Shown here one piece after another: positions 1-11,700 of a stretch of 64,000 nt of DNA; position 1 is the first letter of the stretch; each line of letters opens with the position of its first letter. Source of the DNA: Bolinopsis microptera (lineage: Eukaryota; Ctenophora; Tentaculata; Lobata; Bolinopsidae); NCBI RefSeq assembly GCF_026151205.1, contig NC_087083.1:11592944-11656943 (forward strand), read 5' to 3'. A program made the translations under genes and the position numbers. The notes under the pieces were generated by a model. It ran no database searches, was not told the DNA's origin, and worked only from the letters and a program-made list of their open reading frames with translations.

Positions 1-206
1 ACAAGACAGAAATGAAACTTGTGATATTGTCTTTGAGGACAGTTGTTGGAAGAAATTCAGATGGTGCACACTTGATTCCACTTTCTTTGATTATTTCAGA
101 CAGTTCATCCTCTGTGCATGGTTATATATATATGAAATATATTTTTGTCTGCTTTAATTGATACTAAATAAAATTGTTGTTTTCTTGAAATTGTTGTTTT
201 CTTAAT

Positions 207-255
207 GTTAAATCTCACTGTACCATATTCTGAATATGGTACAGTGAGATTTAAC
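207..255. repeat. Perfect 24-bp inverted repeat, 1-nt loop
   Basis: The arm gttaaatctcactgtacc... at 207-230 is followed by a single t and then by its exact reverse complement at 232-255. The hairpin would have almost no loop. No terminator function is expected in a eukaryote. It may be a fused pair of transposon ends or a very small foldback insertion. Confidence 0.85.
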
Positions 256-849
256 TTAAACTGAATATGATATTCATTAACTTATAACTTATTACCTACT
301 ACATTACAAATTTTGCTCCTTCATAAAATTAAAAATTAAAATTTTAAATTTGGACACGAGTCTCGAAACACCCTGTACATATGTTTTGATTCTATGTCCT
401 TAGAAGGGTATTCTTCTAACAGTTTTTGACTGACTTGAATGTCCTGCACAGCATTTTGAAGCTTCTTTAAATTATTTTTTCTGTTCACCCTTTTGTAAAA
501 AGGCAATAGTGAAAGGTTACGAATGGACTTTTTTGCAGAAAAACGTGGATTTTGAAGAACGTTGTAGGTGGGTTTAAATATGTCGTCGGTGCGTACTTCC
601 GTTAGTATTTAGTAACCATGTCAACTAGCGCGCAGTGCAGCGCGCGAGTATTGCTTGCGGAGATGTGATGTATATAGCTAGCCTGTCAATGAATGCGCGG
701 CGCGAGTGTATTTTAATGTATACTATGTAATGTATAGTATTAGGTAATAAGCCCAATTTATGTACGTGGCATGCGTAGTATAGTGTACTGATGTGTATCA
801 ATATTATTATTATGAAGTGAGCTGATTGGAGCTTATATTTATAGTTATA

Positions 850-902
850 GTGAATGGAAATCTAGCGTCCGCCAAAACGAAACAACGGGCGCAATTCTTG
901 TT
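850..902 (+). repeat. Dispersed repeat, copy 1
   Basis: A block containing tggaaatctagcgtccgcc and, after a short spacer, gcgcaattcttgtt. A similar block lies at about 15150-15191, and a diverged copy on the opposite strand at about 19683-19746. The three copies point to a short interspersed element or one end of a larger transposon. Confidence 0.5.
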
Positions 903-1009
903 ATCCTTATTGTATTGCTGTGTAAATTTAATTCTAATTCTAATAATGTATTCAATTGGATTCTATTTATAATTCTAATTCTATTCTTTATTTTTTATTC
1001 TTTATTGGT

Positions 1010-1023
1010 CAAACCGATTTTAG
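1010..1023 (+). promoter_or_regulatory. 3' splice acceptor just before the hnRNP L start codon
   Basis: A pyrimidine-rich stretch ending in ccgattttag lies 1 nt before ATG 1025. It could receive a spliced leader in trans, or it could end a 5'UTR intron. The other start codons in the window show the same arrangement. Confidence 0.45.
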
Positions 1024-1024
1024 A

Positions 1025-4000
1025 ATGCCTTACGACGGCAGGGGTCCAGACATAAAACGTCGAAGATTTGATGATGACAATTTGAGAGGGTAAGTTAATG
1101 CTAACTGATGATTTAGCTAGCTTGAGTCATTAAATAGTACTTTTGATTATAGTGCAATTCAATGTATGGGTATTATTACCAGATTGTATAATTTTTGGCA
1201 GGATCTCTCCTCAATTAACCCTCTACCACGGATTTCTTTATCATTTGGCTGAGTCAAATACAGGAAAATGCGTAGAAGTCCTTAGGGCACCCCCTGGGAT
1301 TGATGGCCCAAGCAGATCTTGAACCTGCAACCTTCTAATTACAAGCCCTTTCAAGCAACCCATGGACCACAAAGATTTATTATATAATATGTAGGCTACA
1401 GTAGCTCATCCACTTTGTCTGTAAAAATGTCTTTCATTGGTTATTTTCAGAAGGCGTGGAAGAGGTCGTGGAAGAGGGCGACCTGAACGAGGGCATCATG
1501 AACGCCCCAATCGTAGAGATGAACCTATAGAGCAACCAGAACCATCACAAGGACGACCTAAACGTGAGAGAGCTCTTCCATCACGTGTAATTCAAATAGG
1601 CCAAGCAGAGGAGCTTACTGAAGATGACATAAGATCAGCATTGGAAGTGTTCGGAGAAATCAGGTAAGTTTACATAAATATTGATATATAAATATGCAGT
1701 ACCATTAACCAACCGATAAGCTGCTCAGCTCATAATAAATTGATGATATTCAATTGCATTTTAAAGCGATTTGCCCTGAAGTATGATAATTATGACCAGT
1801 TTTATCCTGTTCAGCGTCTTCGAAAACATAGAGTTTCGAAAACAAAAATCCTTCTATTTTCGAATGCAGGGTTAAACTATACTATGATCATTTTATTTCA
1901 ATTCCTTTAAATGAATGATTGCAGGGGAGTGGTTTCACCATCAAGAGATATTTTCTTGGTGGAATTCAGCACCCTCGAGCGAAGTGTTTTCTTCATCAAC
2001 CACACTGACAATCATGGATTTCTCATAAGATTCATATCGCCTGATCTGAACTATGGACCTGCACAGGATCTACCAAGGTAATTATAAAAATGATTGAGAT
2101 CTCGTTTGTAATTATATGATCCCTTTTACTATACAATTTTCATACCATATTTCTAGTTGGAATTACATTTTGGTAGCACTTTATCCAATCTTGAGTGTGG
2201 GAGTTAAAACTACTGGGAAAAAATTCAACATTTCAGAATAAAACAAATATTCAGAATAAAACAAATATTATATTCAAATCTCTTTATTCAACAATATTAA
2301 ATCATTATAGGGACCTAATTTGTGGCTTGATCGTTATGTTAGGGCTATTCTGTTAGCTGATGCTGACAGGCACCGCATGGGGCAGAGACTTAGGACCATT
2401 ACGCTGGAGACTTACAATGACCCTTTTTTTCAGTGCAATGGCAACTTTTACAGCCAAAACAAACACTAGTGGGGCTAATCATGTGCTGGAGGTTAACGTC
2501 TTGAAGCCTATGTACCCAATTACCAGTGTAAGTTTTCAATTTCCTCACATCGTTTAGAGGACAACCATGAGATCGGAATTAAGACCTAGATTTTGAGTTT
2601 ATCTTACTTGTCATGATAATTTAGTTTATGGACACGTTCATTTGAATTAGAGGATATTAGTACTTAAATAATATATATATATATATGTGTAAATAATAAA
2701 TAATAAATAGTTGTTACCTTAATTTTAGGAGGTATTGCACACAATTGCGTCTCCTCATGGACGTGTGTCTAGAATTGTCATCCATAACAGAACAGAAGAG
2801 AAAATAGAATCACTTATTGAGTTTGACAGTATCATGTCAGCCGAAGCTTGCAAAGAGGCTATAAATGGAGCAGACGTTTATGCTGGCTGCTGTACCTTAG
2901 ATGTCAAGTTTAGTAAGGTGAGAGTTTTAAATCTTATTTAGTGTGCCCAAATTCAGAGCACAAATGTTATATCTGTATGTCAAATCATAAATGACCAAGA
3001 AACTGTTAATCAAGAAAACAAAAATTATATATTCAAAAACGTTTTGGTGCTCCTATCTGTCACTCCCCCCCCCCCCCCCTCCCATTTTTAATTTCTATAA
3101 TAAATCAAATCTGACTCTTTCAACCAGGCGCAGTCATTGAATGTATTTAAAAACGATGATGATACGTTTGATTACACTGATGTGAACCCTGCTATTGCCG
3201 GTGAGTAAAAATTTCGCTGACTTATGAATTTATTCATGATGCATCTTTACATAGTATTTTGTATACAGGCAATATTAGTTACTTACTATGTAATGAAAAA
3301 TGGTTCATCAACTTTTCCACTCCGGACCTATCAGTTGCACTCTTTATTAGGCAATGTCAAGAATTATCATTACAACTGTAGATATGTAGAAGGACAAACT
3401 TGTACGTTTCGGTCAAATGCTAGCAGAATTTGTCATTTGATAAATTTACAGCTTTCCTAATTTACAGCTTTCCTTATTTGCGGCCAGACTAAGTTCATAT
3501 TTTTCATTTCAGCGTGACAAGAAACAAAAGGGCCAAGCTATATTAAATGTCTGCAATGAATAAACACATAAACATACTAAACTGACAAATACAAATGTCT
3601 TAACTTAAAAATGCAAGGGAGGAAAATTCTAAACAATGTGCTAACCAAAAAACTGATTATTGAGCTTGGAGTTTTAATTTATGACCGAAGCTTAAAAACT
3701 AAATTGTTTTTCAAATAATCTGCAACATAGCAATTTATAAGAAGCATATCTGAAATGATTATTTTGTAGTCAATAAATGATGCTAAAAATCTAACATCGA
3801 GGGGAAAACTCTAAAGTTATACATGTTTAAGAAAACATAGCAAGCTGAATTATACTTGTCTCAGTGTCTGCAAAGATTAAGAAGCTGTAGTCATGCATCA
3901 TAAATGGTTATTCAAACAGTCATTACCTAATATCGTAAAACCTGGAGAAGCATAACTAACATTTCAGATTTACTCCCACTATAACACACTGTAACAGCTA

Positions 4001-7000
4001 AACAGATGTCTTCAAGAAGATCCAACACATTCAAATGAGGAACACATCCAAGACCCTAACTATAAGATAATACAGATTTGTCTTCGATCAATTATTGTCG
4101 TTGAAAGGCTTATCGAATAATGGAATGTTTGGAGAATTCGAACCTTTCGCTTCATCAATGATAAAAGTATCATGAGTCATTTTCAATAATCGAATAGAGT
4201 CATGGTTAATTAGTTATAGTAGAATACAATTGAAGTGTAATTGATAATTCCACTTTTTAAGTCTCACTTTAATATTGAAGATCATATTAAAAATTTAAAA
4301 TGATATTAAGGTAATGGTTGATATAAGGAATACTTAAAGGTTAAAAATCGAAACTAAATAGGTCCCAGCCAGAAAAAGAGTATTTTGTCTTGACACATGA
4401 TATTAACGCCATTGGTTTATCATCAGCTCCCTGATCATAGATTTTTTTACGAAGAAGTTTTTCTGCACTGCTCACTGCTCAGTCAGAGCTATTCAAACTC
4501 ACTTCTTGCTAATTTAAACCCGCTTCATCTAAAGAACAGAATTTGATTGGTCCCTGACATCTGAATTGGCCATTAGTTTATTTTAACATAAGTTTGGCTA
4601 CTTACAGAAGTGAGTAAAGGAGACATATAAAAGTCCATTGGAGTCACTAATAAACAATGCTACTGCTAAATTCTATCGTATTATTTATTTGGTTCCTTTG
4701 ATCTTTTGATGAATCAACAAGTCTACATGAAAAGACTCTTTAGAAAATAATAAGAGATGAAAAGTGGAAACTTCTACGCTCAAGATCGCTGACAATACTG
4801 GAGCAGCCTCTTTGACTCCCAAAGCTCAATGTAAGATGAAGCTTAAGAAATAAAAGGAGAAGAAATAGAAATCATAATGAAGACATTTTCAAAAGAAAAA
4901 TTATGTATGAAACTGGTATGCTCCCAATATTATTAATCAACCGAAGGAACAAGTTCTGCATGTATTTACTGTTACATCGTGTTTCCAGTGCAGCATAGAC
5001 ATAGGACCGGTCATCAGGTTATCCATCTAGAATCAGTCAGGAAGCTTTAAACCAAGTGCATAAGACTTATAATAAAGATTTGAAGACTCTGCCTACGTGA
5101 TCCAAATTCCTCACGACTATTCTAAAATTGGTGGAACTGATTATCCCATCTGCTCGTAAGTTATAATCTGGTGAGTATTTCATCTGCATTGTATATAATG
5201 GTAGCCCTCATTAAGAAATTTCATTGTCATAATATGATATTGCCAGATTTCCTGTAAGAATTTTTAATTTAAATAACTCCTCATTGCGCTATTGTGCTAT
5301 ATAAAATGATGTTTTGATAAAAGATGGCCCAGAATTTCAGGTCAAAATGTGTAGTACTGAGTGGCTGAGTAGTACACCTTACTTGTTGTATATATGTTAA
5401 ATTATATTATATAATTCTGGACCATCCGTATTATTTATTAAATTATCCGTATTATTTATTGAATAGTATTATTTATTAAATCATAAGCTAATAAACTCCA
5501 TAAGCTGCTTTTTTAAATGTCTGTTGAAACTTGCTGTTTCAGCTAGCAACAGAAAAAGAGAACCACAAGGTCCTTCAGAAGATAACTATGGTGACAGACA
5601 TGGTGAGGCTGTTCAGAGTTCTTACTAATTTTGTAATTGTTTGGCACACTTTGACTTTAAAGTTTCCGTATCGTCTTTTTTTCTGAGACAGTTTCACATT
5701 TTCTTGATAACTCTTAAACGCACCTCATTATGTACCAGACATGGGCCGGGGACCAGGAAGACCAAGAAGGGGTGACAGGAACATGGACCGTAGTGGGCCT
5801 GGACCTCGGGGTGAGACGATGGGGCCAGGGGGTCCACCTGCCGTTCTCATGGTTCACGGTCTGGACTCTACCATGAATCCCAGTAGACTCTTCAATATTT
5901 TCTGCATGTATGGCGATGTCAATAAGGTTTGGAATACATCCTGTGATGGGAGTAATGTTAATATTATACTTCTGAAGTTGACACTTTACACGCTCAATAA
6001 ATGCAAATCACTGCAGTGAAAATGAATGTGTTATTGTTTAAAAGTACCTAAGATTATTCTGCTTCTAGTGCTAGTTTGCAGTGCTAGTTTGCAGTGCTAG
6101 TTTGCAGTGCTAGTTTGCAGTGCTAGTTTGCAGTGCTAGTTTGCAGTGCTAGTTTGCAGTGCTAGTTTGCAGTGCTAGTTTGCTTCTAGTGCTAGTTTGC
6201 AGAAATATGTTAGAGTAAGGAAAGGTAAACCAGATTTTGACCTAAGAGACACTTGTGACAGTTAAGAAAATAAAGAGAACTACAAATTTGTTTGTATTAG
6301 ATAAAGTTCCTGATGACCAAGAAGGGTATAGCAATGGTTGAGATGAAGAACTCAAGAGGGGCTGATAATGTCCTCAACCATCTTAACCGGGCTAAGGTTT
6401 TGGGATCTCAAATAAGTGTGAGTAATAAAAGTACTGAATATGCTTCAATTGGGGTTTTCAGGCATCGATCCATTTAATAAGGCAAGTGTGAATTTGCGAC
6501 GTCATGACCATGATCTATAATAATTACGACGATAATTTCAGATCTCGCCATCTAAGCACAGAGAAGTTGTGGTGTATAACTCAGCCCCTGGAATCCTGGA
6601 GGACGGCTCTGAGAACGTACAGGTCTTTGTCAACTCGCGTTTTCTAAGGTTAGTAAGGTTCTCAGATTGAGAAAGGTTTTCTCGTAAAAGGGGGTGGTTG
6701 TCTTAGGGTTATCTTAATTATTATCCGAAAAAACAGTTAGTACCGCGAAGGGGGTGCGGTGGGTGGGTCTTTTGAAACATTCCAAAACTTAGTACCTGAT
6801 CCCCTTCCCTTTAATATGATTATTACTAATAGGTACTCAACTGAAAAGAAAGCTGCTAAGAACAGATTGGTTGATCCAAGTAAAATACTCCATTTCTTTG
6901 CGTTGCCACTAGAGGTGGACGAGGTAACTATAATTAACATGTAACACTTTAATATGGTAGTACAAGCACAACTGGCCTTGTTTTTGGTAATGTCATACAG

Positions 7001-8203
7001 TGACATGTTATTATTTCTGTTTTATTTGCTGATATGAGCTTTAGAACTTACACAGGCCGCTTATGTAACTTTTATATCAGGACTTTGTACTGAAGTTGTT
7101 AGAAGACAAAGGTTGCCCTACACCCACAAGTATTTCCATGCATAAATCAGAAGTCTGTTCTGCAGGTTTGTTAAGAATTTAGATGGTTTGCTGATGAAGT
7201 TTATTATCACAAATAGGAGCCGAGCTGAAATCTGTTCCGATTCAGGATTCGGTTAAATTTTTGATCCGGTCTGGTTTCATTTTCAAAGTCAGCTAAAAAC
7301 TTTTAGGCTGTTAATTTAGGATAGAGTTTTTGTGGCACTTATCTCAGTTTGTTCTTTTGTAGTTATTCTCACACAGCTGAGTAAAAGTTTTCAACTTAAA
7401 AGCAGTGTTTATAATTCAATTTATTATTTTTATTTCCTTCAGGTCTGCTTGAGTTTGACTCAACAGAGGAAGCTATGGACACCGCTGCTATTGCTAACCA
7501 CATGCAGGGTACTCACAAAGGAACAAGGTTATTTATCCTTTTATATAGGGTAGGGTGGGAAAGATAATAATAGATTAATTGATTCCAGGGACATTTTGCA
7601 ATGTTCACCTGATCTTATGCATTCACCTTCCAAAACAAATCATTCAGATCAATATTCAATAACTTAACCTGAGTAACATGATCCATAAAAGCAGTGTCAA
7701 AAAACCCTACCTTTTTTTGGAGCAACTTTATTTAAGTATCGTGACAATATGATAAGATAATTCTAATTTGTTTTCGTATATTAGATAAATAAAAGGATTA
7801 TTTCAACCATTAAGACGAGTTTTCAAGCTTCTATCATAATGTCCAAAATGACCCTATCGATATTTTTGAGGGGGTTTAAATTTAATATTTTGGACATTAC
7901 TCATTTTCCTGTCGTTTAACTGGCTGCATGACAACTGATCAAATATAATGGTGTTTTTCGTTCCGATTAGAATGCGATTACATTATTTGTTTAGATACTG
8001 GTTACTTCTACTGTAGAGTATTGATGTGATACAATTAATTTAAATCGTATTTTTTCAGATATCTAATGAAGATAGCTTTCACTGGAAAGAAGTCGATGCC
8101 GGTAGAGAATTACGAAGAAGCCAAACCGACTGCTGCTGTTAAAGCTAAGGATAAGAAAGAAGATGAGGTGGAAATCAATTTGTCGAGAAATTTCAATGAT
8201 TAG
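1025..8203 (+). CDS. HNRNPL: hnRNP L-like RNA-binding protein, 14 coding exons
   Basis: Nuclear RNA-binding protein of the hnRNP L/PTB family; relatives bind CA-rich RNA and control splicing and mRNA stability. Coding exons: 1025-1089, 1451-1663, 1925-2077, 2434-2527, 2729-2917, 3128-3200, 5543-5602, 5739-5926, 6301-6417, 6542-6648, 6833-6923, 7081-7165, 7443-7527, 8059-8203. These give 554 codons plus stop with every phase matching, close to vertebrate hnRNP L (about 560-590). An Arg/Gly-rich N-terminus (RRGRGRGRGRP) comes first, then RRM1 at about residues 70-143, RRM2 about 165-245 (NGADVYAGCCTLDVKFSK is the hallmark), a Gly/Arg/Pro linker, RRM3 about 315-388 (VLMVHGLDSTMN) and RRM4 about 428-520 (KILHFFALPLEV). 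The C-terminus is a short Lys/Glu tail. The start ATG sits 1 nt after a good acceptor. Family assignment is firm; the choice between the L and L-like paralogues is not resolved. Confidence 0.92.
3201..5542. other. Long hnRNP L intron, no gene seen
   Basis: Runs from donor 3201 to acceptor 5542. AT-rich with many stops; I recognise no conserved protein or clear transposon ends. The short open frame at 3224-3460 has no family resemblance. Confidence 0.6.
6069..6202 (+). repeat. 13-bp minisatellite in an hnRNP L intron
   Basis: About ten copies of tgctagtttgcag, with an interruption (gcttctag) near each end, in the intron after the exon ending at 5926. Each unit ends tttgcag, which resembles a 3' splice acceptor. 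The true acceptor is downstream at 6299-6300. Confidence 0.9.
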
Positions 8204-8745
8204 GTGATCGGCTGAAAGTATTTTTTATGAATTTTAATCTTTATTATTTCTATGTTTTACCATGAAATGTTTTCGTTTCACCTTATCCGTTTGGTGGCAT
8301 ACTAGATTTAACGTCTTACCAAAAGATTTCAATTCCAACTAGTGAAAGACATCAGTATATTTCTGTGCTGCTTTGAATCAAACTACGTGTGATACTAACA
8401 ATGATCTATAAAACGTATTATGTGAACAACTTTTGAGTGTTATGACAATATTTATGATTCAAGTCCCTGTAGCTAAGCTGTATTGTCTGGTCCAAAAATC
8501 TGTGTTGCTCAGGTATATTTAAATATTTAAACTTTTATTTTTTAACATGTTTGCTTATTCATTGTGTTACAGTGGTCATTTCGATTATTGAAAAATATGA
8601 TTATACTATCAAACCAATTTATAATCAGGAGTTATTTTGAAATCGAAAGAAATTTGATGTTACAGATATGTTCAATTTTTATTAACTTTAGTCGAACACT
8701 GTTACATGCACTGTAATTTGAACTGAGATCATGTTATTACTAAAA

Positions 8746-8764
8746 CTAACAAGTGTATCTCCAG
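8746..8764 (+). promoter_or_regulatory. Branch-like motif and 3' splice acceptor before the NOMO start
   Basis: ctaac at 8746-8750 is followed by aagtgtatctccag ending at 8764, 11 nt before ATG 8776. It supports the start at 8776 over the in-frame ATG at 8731, which would lie upstream of this splice site and would put 15 residues ahead of the signal peptide. Confidence 0.5.
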
Positions 8765-8775
8765 TTGAGGTTGAA

Positions 8776-11700
8776 ATGTCTCATCTCCTCCCCGAGCTTC
8801 TGACCCTTCTCCTCACGCTATTAACCCTGGCTCACGCAGATGGGGATGTAGTCGTGTGTGGTGGGTTTATCAAATCCACTACTAAAATACCCTTCGCTGA
8901 GGTTAAAGTGGGGGTTTTTAGCGTTGATGGTATTCTGAAAGAGTCTACCGAGTGTGCACCACACAACGGGTACTTCCTTCTGCCACTCTATTCAAAAGGA
9001 CAAGTTTCAGTGAGGGTATTGCCCCCGGCAGGTTGGACATTTTCACCTGATCAGATAATGTTGGACATTGACGGGACATCAGACCTGTGCTCGCGTGGCC
9101 AGGATCTGAACTTTATTTTTCAAGGATTCACGGTGTCAGGTAGCGTGGTAAGCAAAGGGCTAGACACAGGACCCTCGGGAGTAAGTGTCTCTTTTGCAGA
9201 CAGTCAGGGTACTATCTTGCAGCACGTTCAAACTCTGGACGGTCTGTTCTCCATTTCCAACGTGAAAAGCGGTACTTACACTATCTCACTGTCACACCCA
9301 ACCTGGAAAATGGAAATCCCAACATCATCCGTAACAGTGGGCCTACAGAATCTGGTTATAGAGGAGCCTTACGCAGTGATCTCATACGATGCCCGTGGAA
9401 TAGTACACAGCTCAGGACAGCCTATTGCGGGAGTGGAGATCTATCTGACACCCCTTTCAACAAAAGGAGGGAGTCTGGTTGAAGGGTGTGAAGGAGTGGA
9501 GAGTGAGAGGGGGGTGTGCAAGGTTACTACCGATACTAATGGTCTCTATTACTTCCCTTCTCTTTCTCCAGGTAATGGAACTTCATTTATCGGGATCATT
9601 GCATAATCATTAATCATTAATCTTTTAATCAGCCGAAAATTATCACCCATTAACTCTCGACTCTTGATTTTGTGTTTAAATCTATACTATACTTTGACGA
9701 ACTTGACGAAATCTCCCCGGCAACGGCATAAAAACACAAAACATCAACCAAAAAATGTCTCTGCGTTGAAAACAATTTGAGCTCGCAAGTAGATGTGAGG
9801 TGATCGTGACGTACCATAAAGCATCAAAACGTGCATTGATGCACCCGTTTTGTTTTTGGTTACGCACGATGCACTTGCATAATATGTCAATCTTCTCTCT
9901 CCGACGTTAATAACATAATATATTATCCTAATTCAATTATACAAAATATATAGGTTCAACAGGCCATTCAAATAGTTACCCGTCATTATTTGCTCTATTC
10001 ATGATATAAACCGTTATTATTTGCTCTATTCATGATATAAACCGTTATTATTTGCTCTATTCATGATATAAACCGAATTACTCAGGCCAGTACAAGATAG
10101 TCCCTCACTACCAATCTGAACACAGTACTTTCGACGTGTCTCCAAACGAGCTCACATTTGAGGTTACCACTACAACGGTGGAGATGTCAGAGGCTTTCAC
10201 TGTTAACGGCTTCGCGGTTATTGGTATGTTCTTTATTGTAGAGCTAGAATATGGTTATCGTGGTATTCTTTTGAAATGAGATACATATTTTTCAGCATCA
10301 AATCGGTGAATGATCAGTGATCACAATATTATGTGTTATTTATAATCAGTCTCTCTTAATTAAATGTATTGGTATGTCACAGGACGGGTACTGGATGCAC
10401 TGGAGAACGGTAAAACTCTTCCTGGTGTGAATATATTCGTTAACGGTAAGTTAAATGTCTCTCAGTTCTTCACAATACATTAGACAATTATGCTTTCAAA
10501 CGCATTTATGCTTTTGTGTTAAATTAAGAATGATTGTGATTAATCCAGACTCCAGAGGTAAAATCAGGTATTTCAGGGGACAAAGTAGCAGTGACTGACT
10601 CTGAGGGCCACTTCGAGTTGAGTAATGTTACCAGTGGAAAATATGAAGTTGTGGCCAAACTCAAGGGTTACTATTTCACTACTGAGACCTTGGAGATATC
10701 TCCCAACAACCCTGCTTTACCTGGTAATTCAGTAGTTTAACTTAATTTAATTGATTAGTTAATTTATTTAATCAGTTTAATTATTTGATTTAGTTGAATA
10801 ACAAATTATTATTGATGTACAGGGTGGCCCAGAAGTAACTACCCACACGCAACCTTTCAATAACTCACGTAATCTCTATTGCCATCATAAAGTGAGAACG
10901 TTTTGAGTTAGGAACTCCAAAATTTCCAGACACATTTAATAATTGAAGTGCTTTCCTAAAATTTCAAGTTGGTTGTTTACAAATAAGTCGAGTTATGACC
11001 CTTTTAAGATCTTGCGAATACGTGATCTTGGCACTTAATCAGTGATTTCGTCACCCACACCCTCTGTAATTGATGAAATTTTACGAAATTTTCAGGAAAT
11101 TTAAGTTCGACCCATTTCTATATTCTCTAAACTTTTTAAGCAATCCTGATACGAATTACGTTCAAGTTATTAAAGGGTTGTGTGTGGGTAGTTACTTCTG
11201 GGCCACCCTGGGGCCCATAATTTCATGGTGATTGTTCACAATTAAGCCGAGTTATGATCATTTTAAGATCTGGTGGAAACTTGATCCCGACACTTAATCA
11301 GTGATCTCCTCACCCAATCAACCGTCTGATTGGTTCGAGACTGCGTATGTAAAGTGAGGAAACTGATATAGTGACTAATTCCCTTAATATAATAGTGTCT
11401 TACATTTTCTGATAGAGTTAATAAACTAAGATGGACCATGGACTGTTCGGTCATGTGTTACGATAAATGTACCCCGCATTCTCATCCCTACAACTTACCT
11501 TGACTAATGATTTAAGAGTAGAAAAGGTCGACATCAAAGCAATTTATTTAACATGTTAATATCATACTTATATTCTAAAGATTTAAGCCTTAAAAAATGT
11601 CGATGATCTATTTAAACTTAAGGATTTCGTTTTCAAAAGGGAGAAGCACTTGCTGTTATTTACGGCAACTTATTGGTTTAACATGCGGGTTTCCTTTAAG

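Larger units (their letters stand above)
1..1024. other. Upstream flank of the hnRNP L gene
   Basis: I find no convincing coding exon here. The stretch holds a perfect hairpin at 207-255, a GC-richer patch at about 585-700 and one copy of a dispersed repeat at about 850-902. The hnRNP L promoter or outron should lie in it, but I recognise no specific promoter element. Confidence 0.4.

Noticed and set aside
2360-2557. 65-codon frame covering NOMO-unrelated upstream bases and hnRNP L exon 4
   Set aside because: Only 2434-2527 fits hnRNP L in phase. The preceding LWLDRYVRAILLADADRHR frame is open but unassigned, possibly a transposon scrap.
8731-8775. Upstream in-frame ATG for NOMO
   Set aside because: It lies before a good splice acceptor at 8764, and would put 15 residues ahead of a typical signal peptide that starts at 8776.
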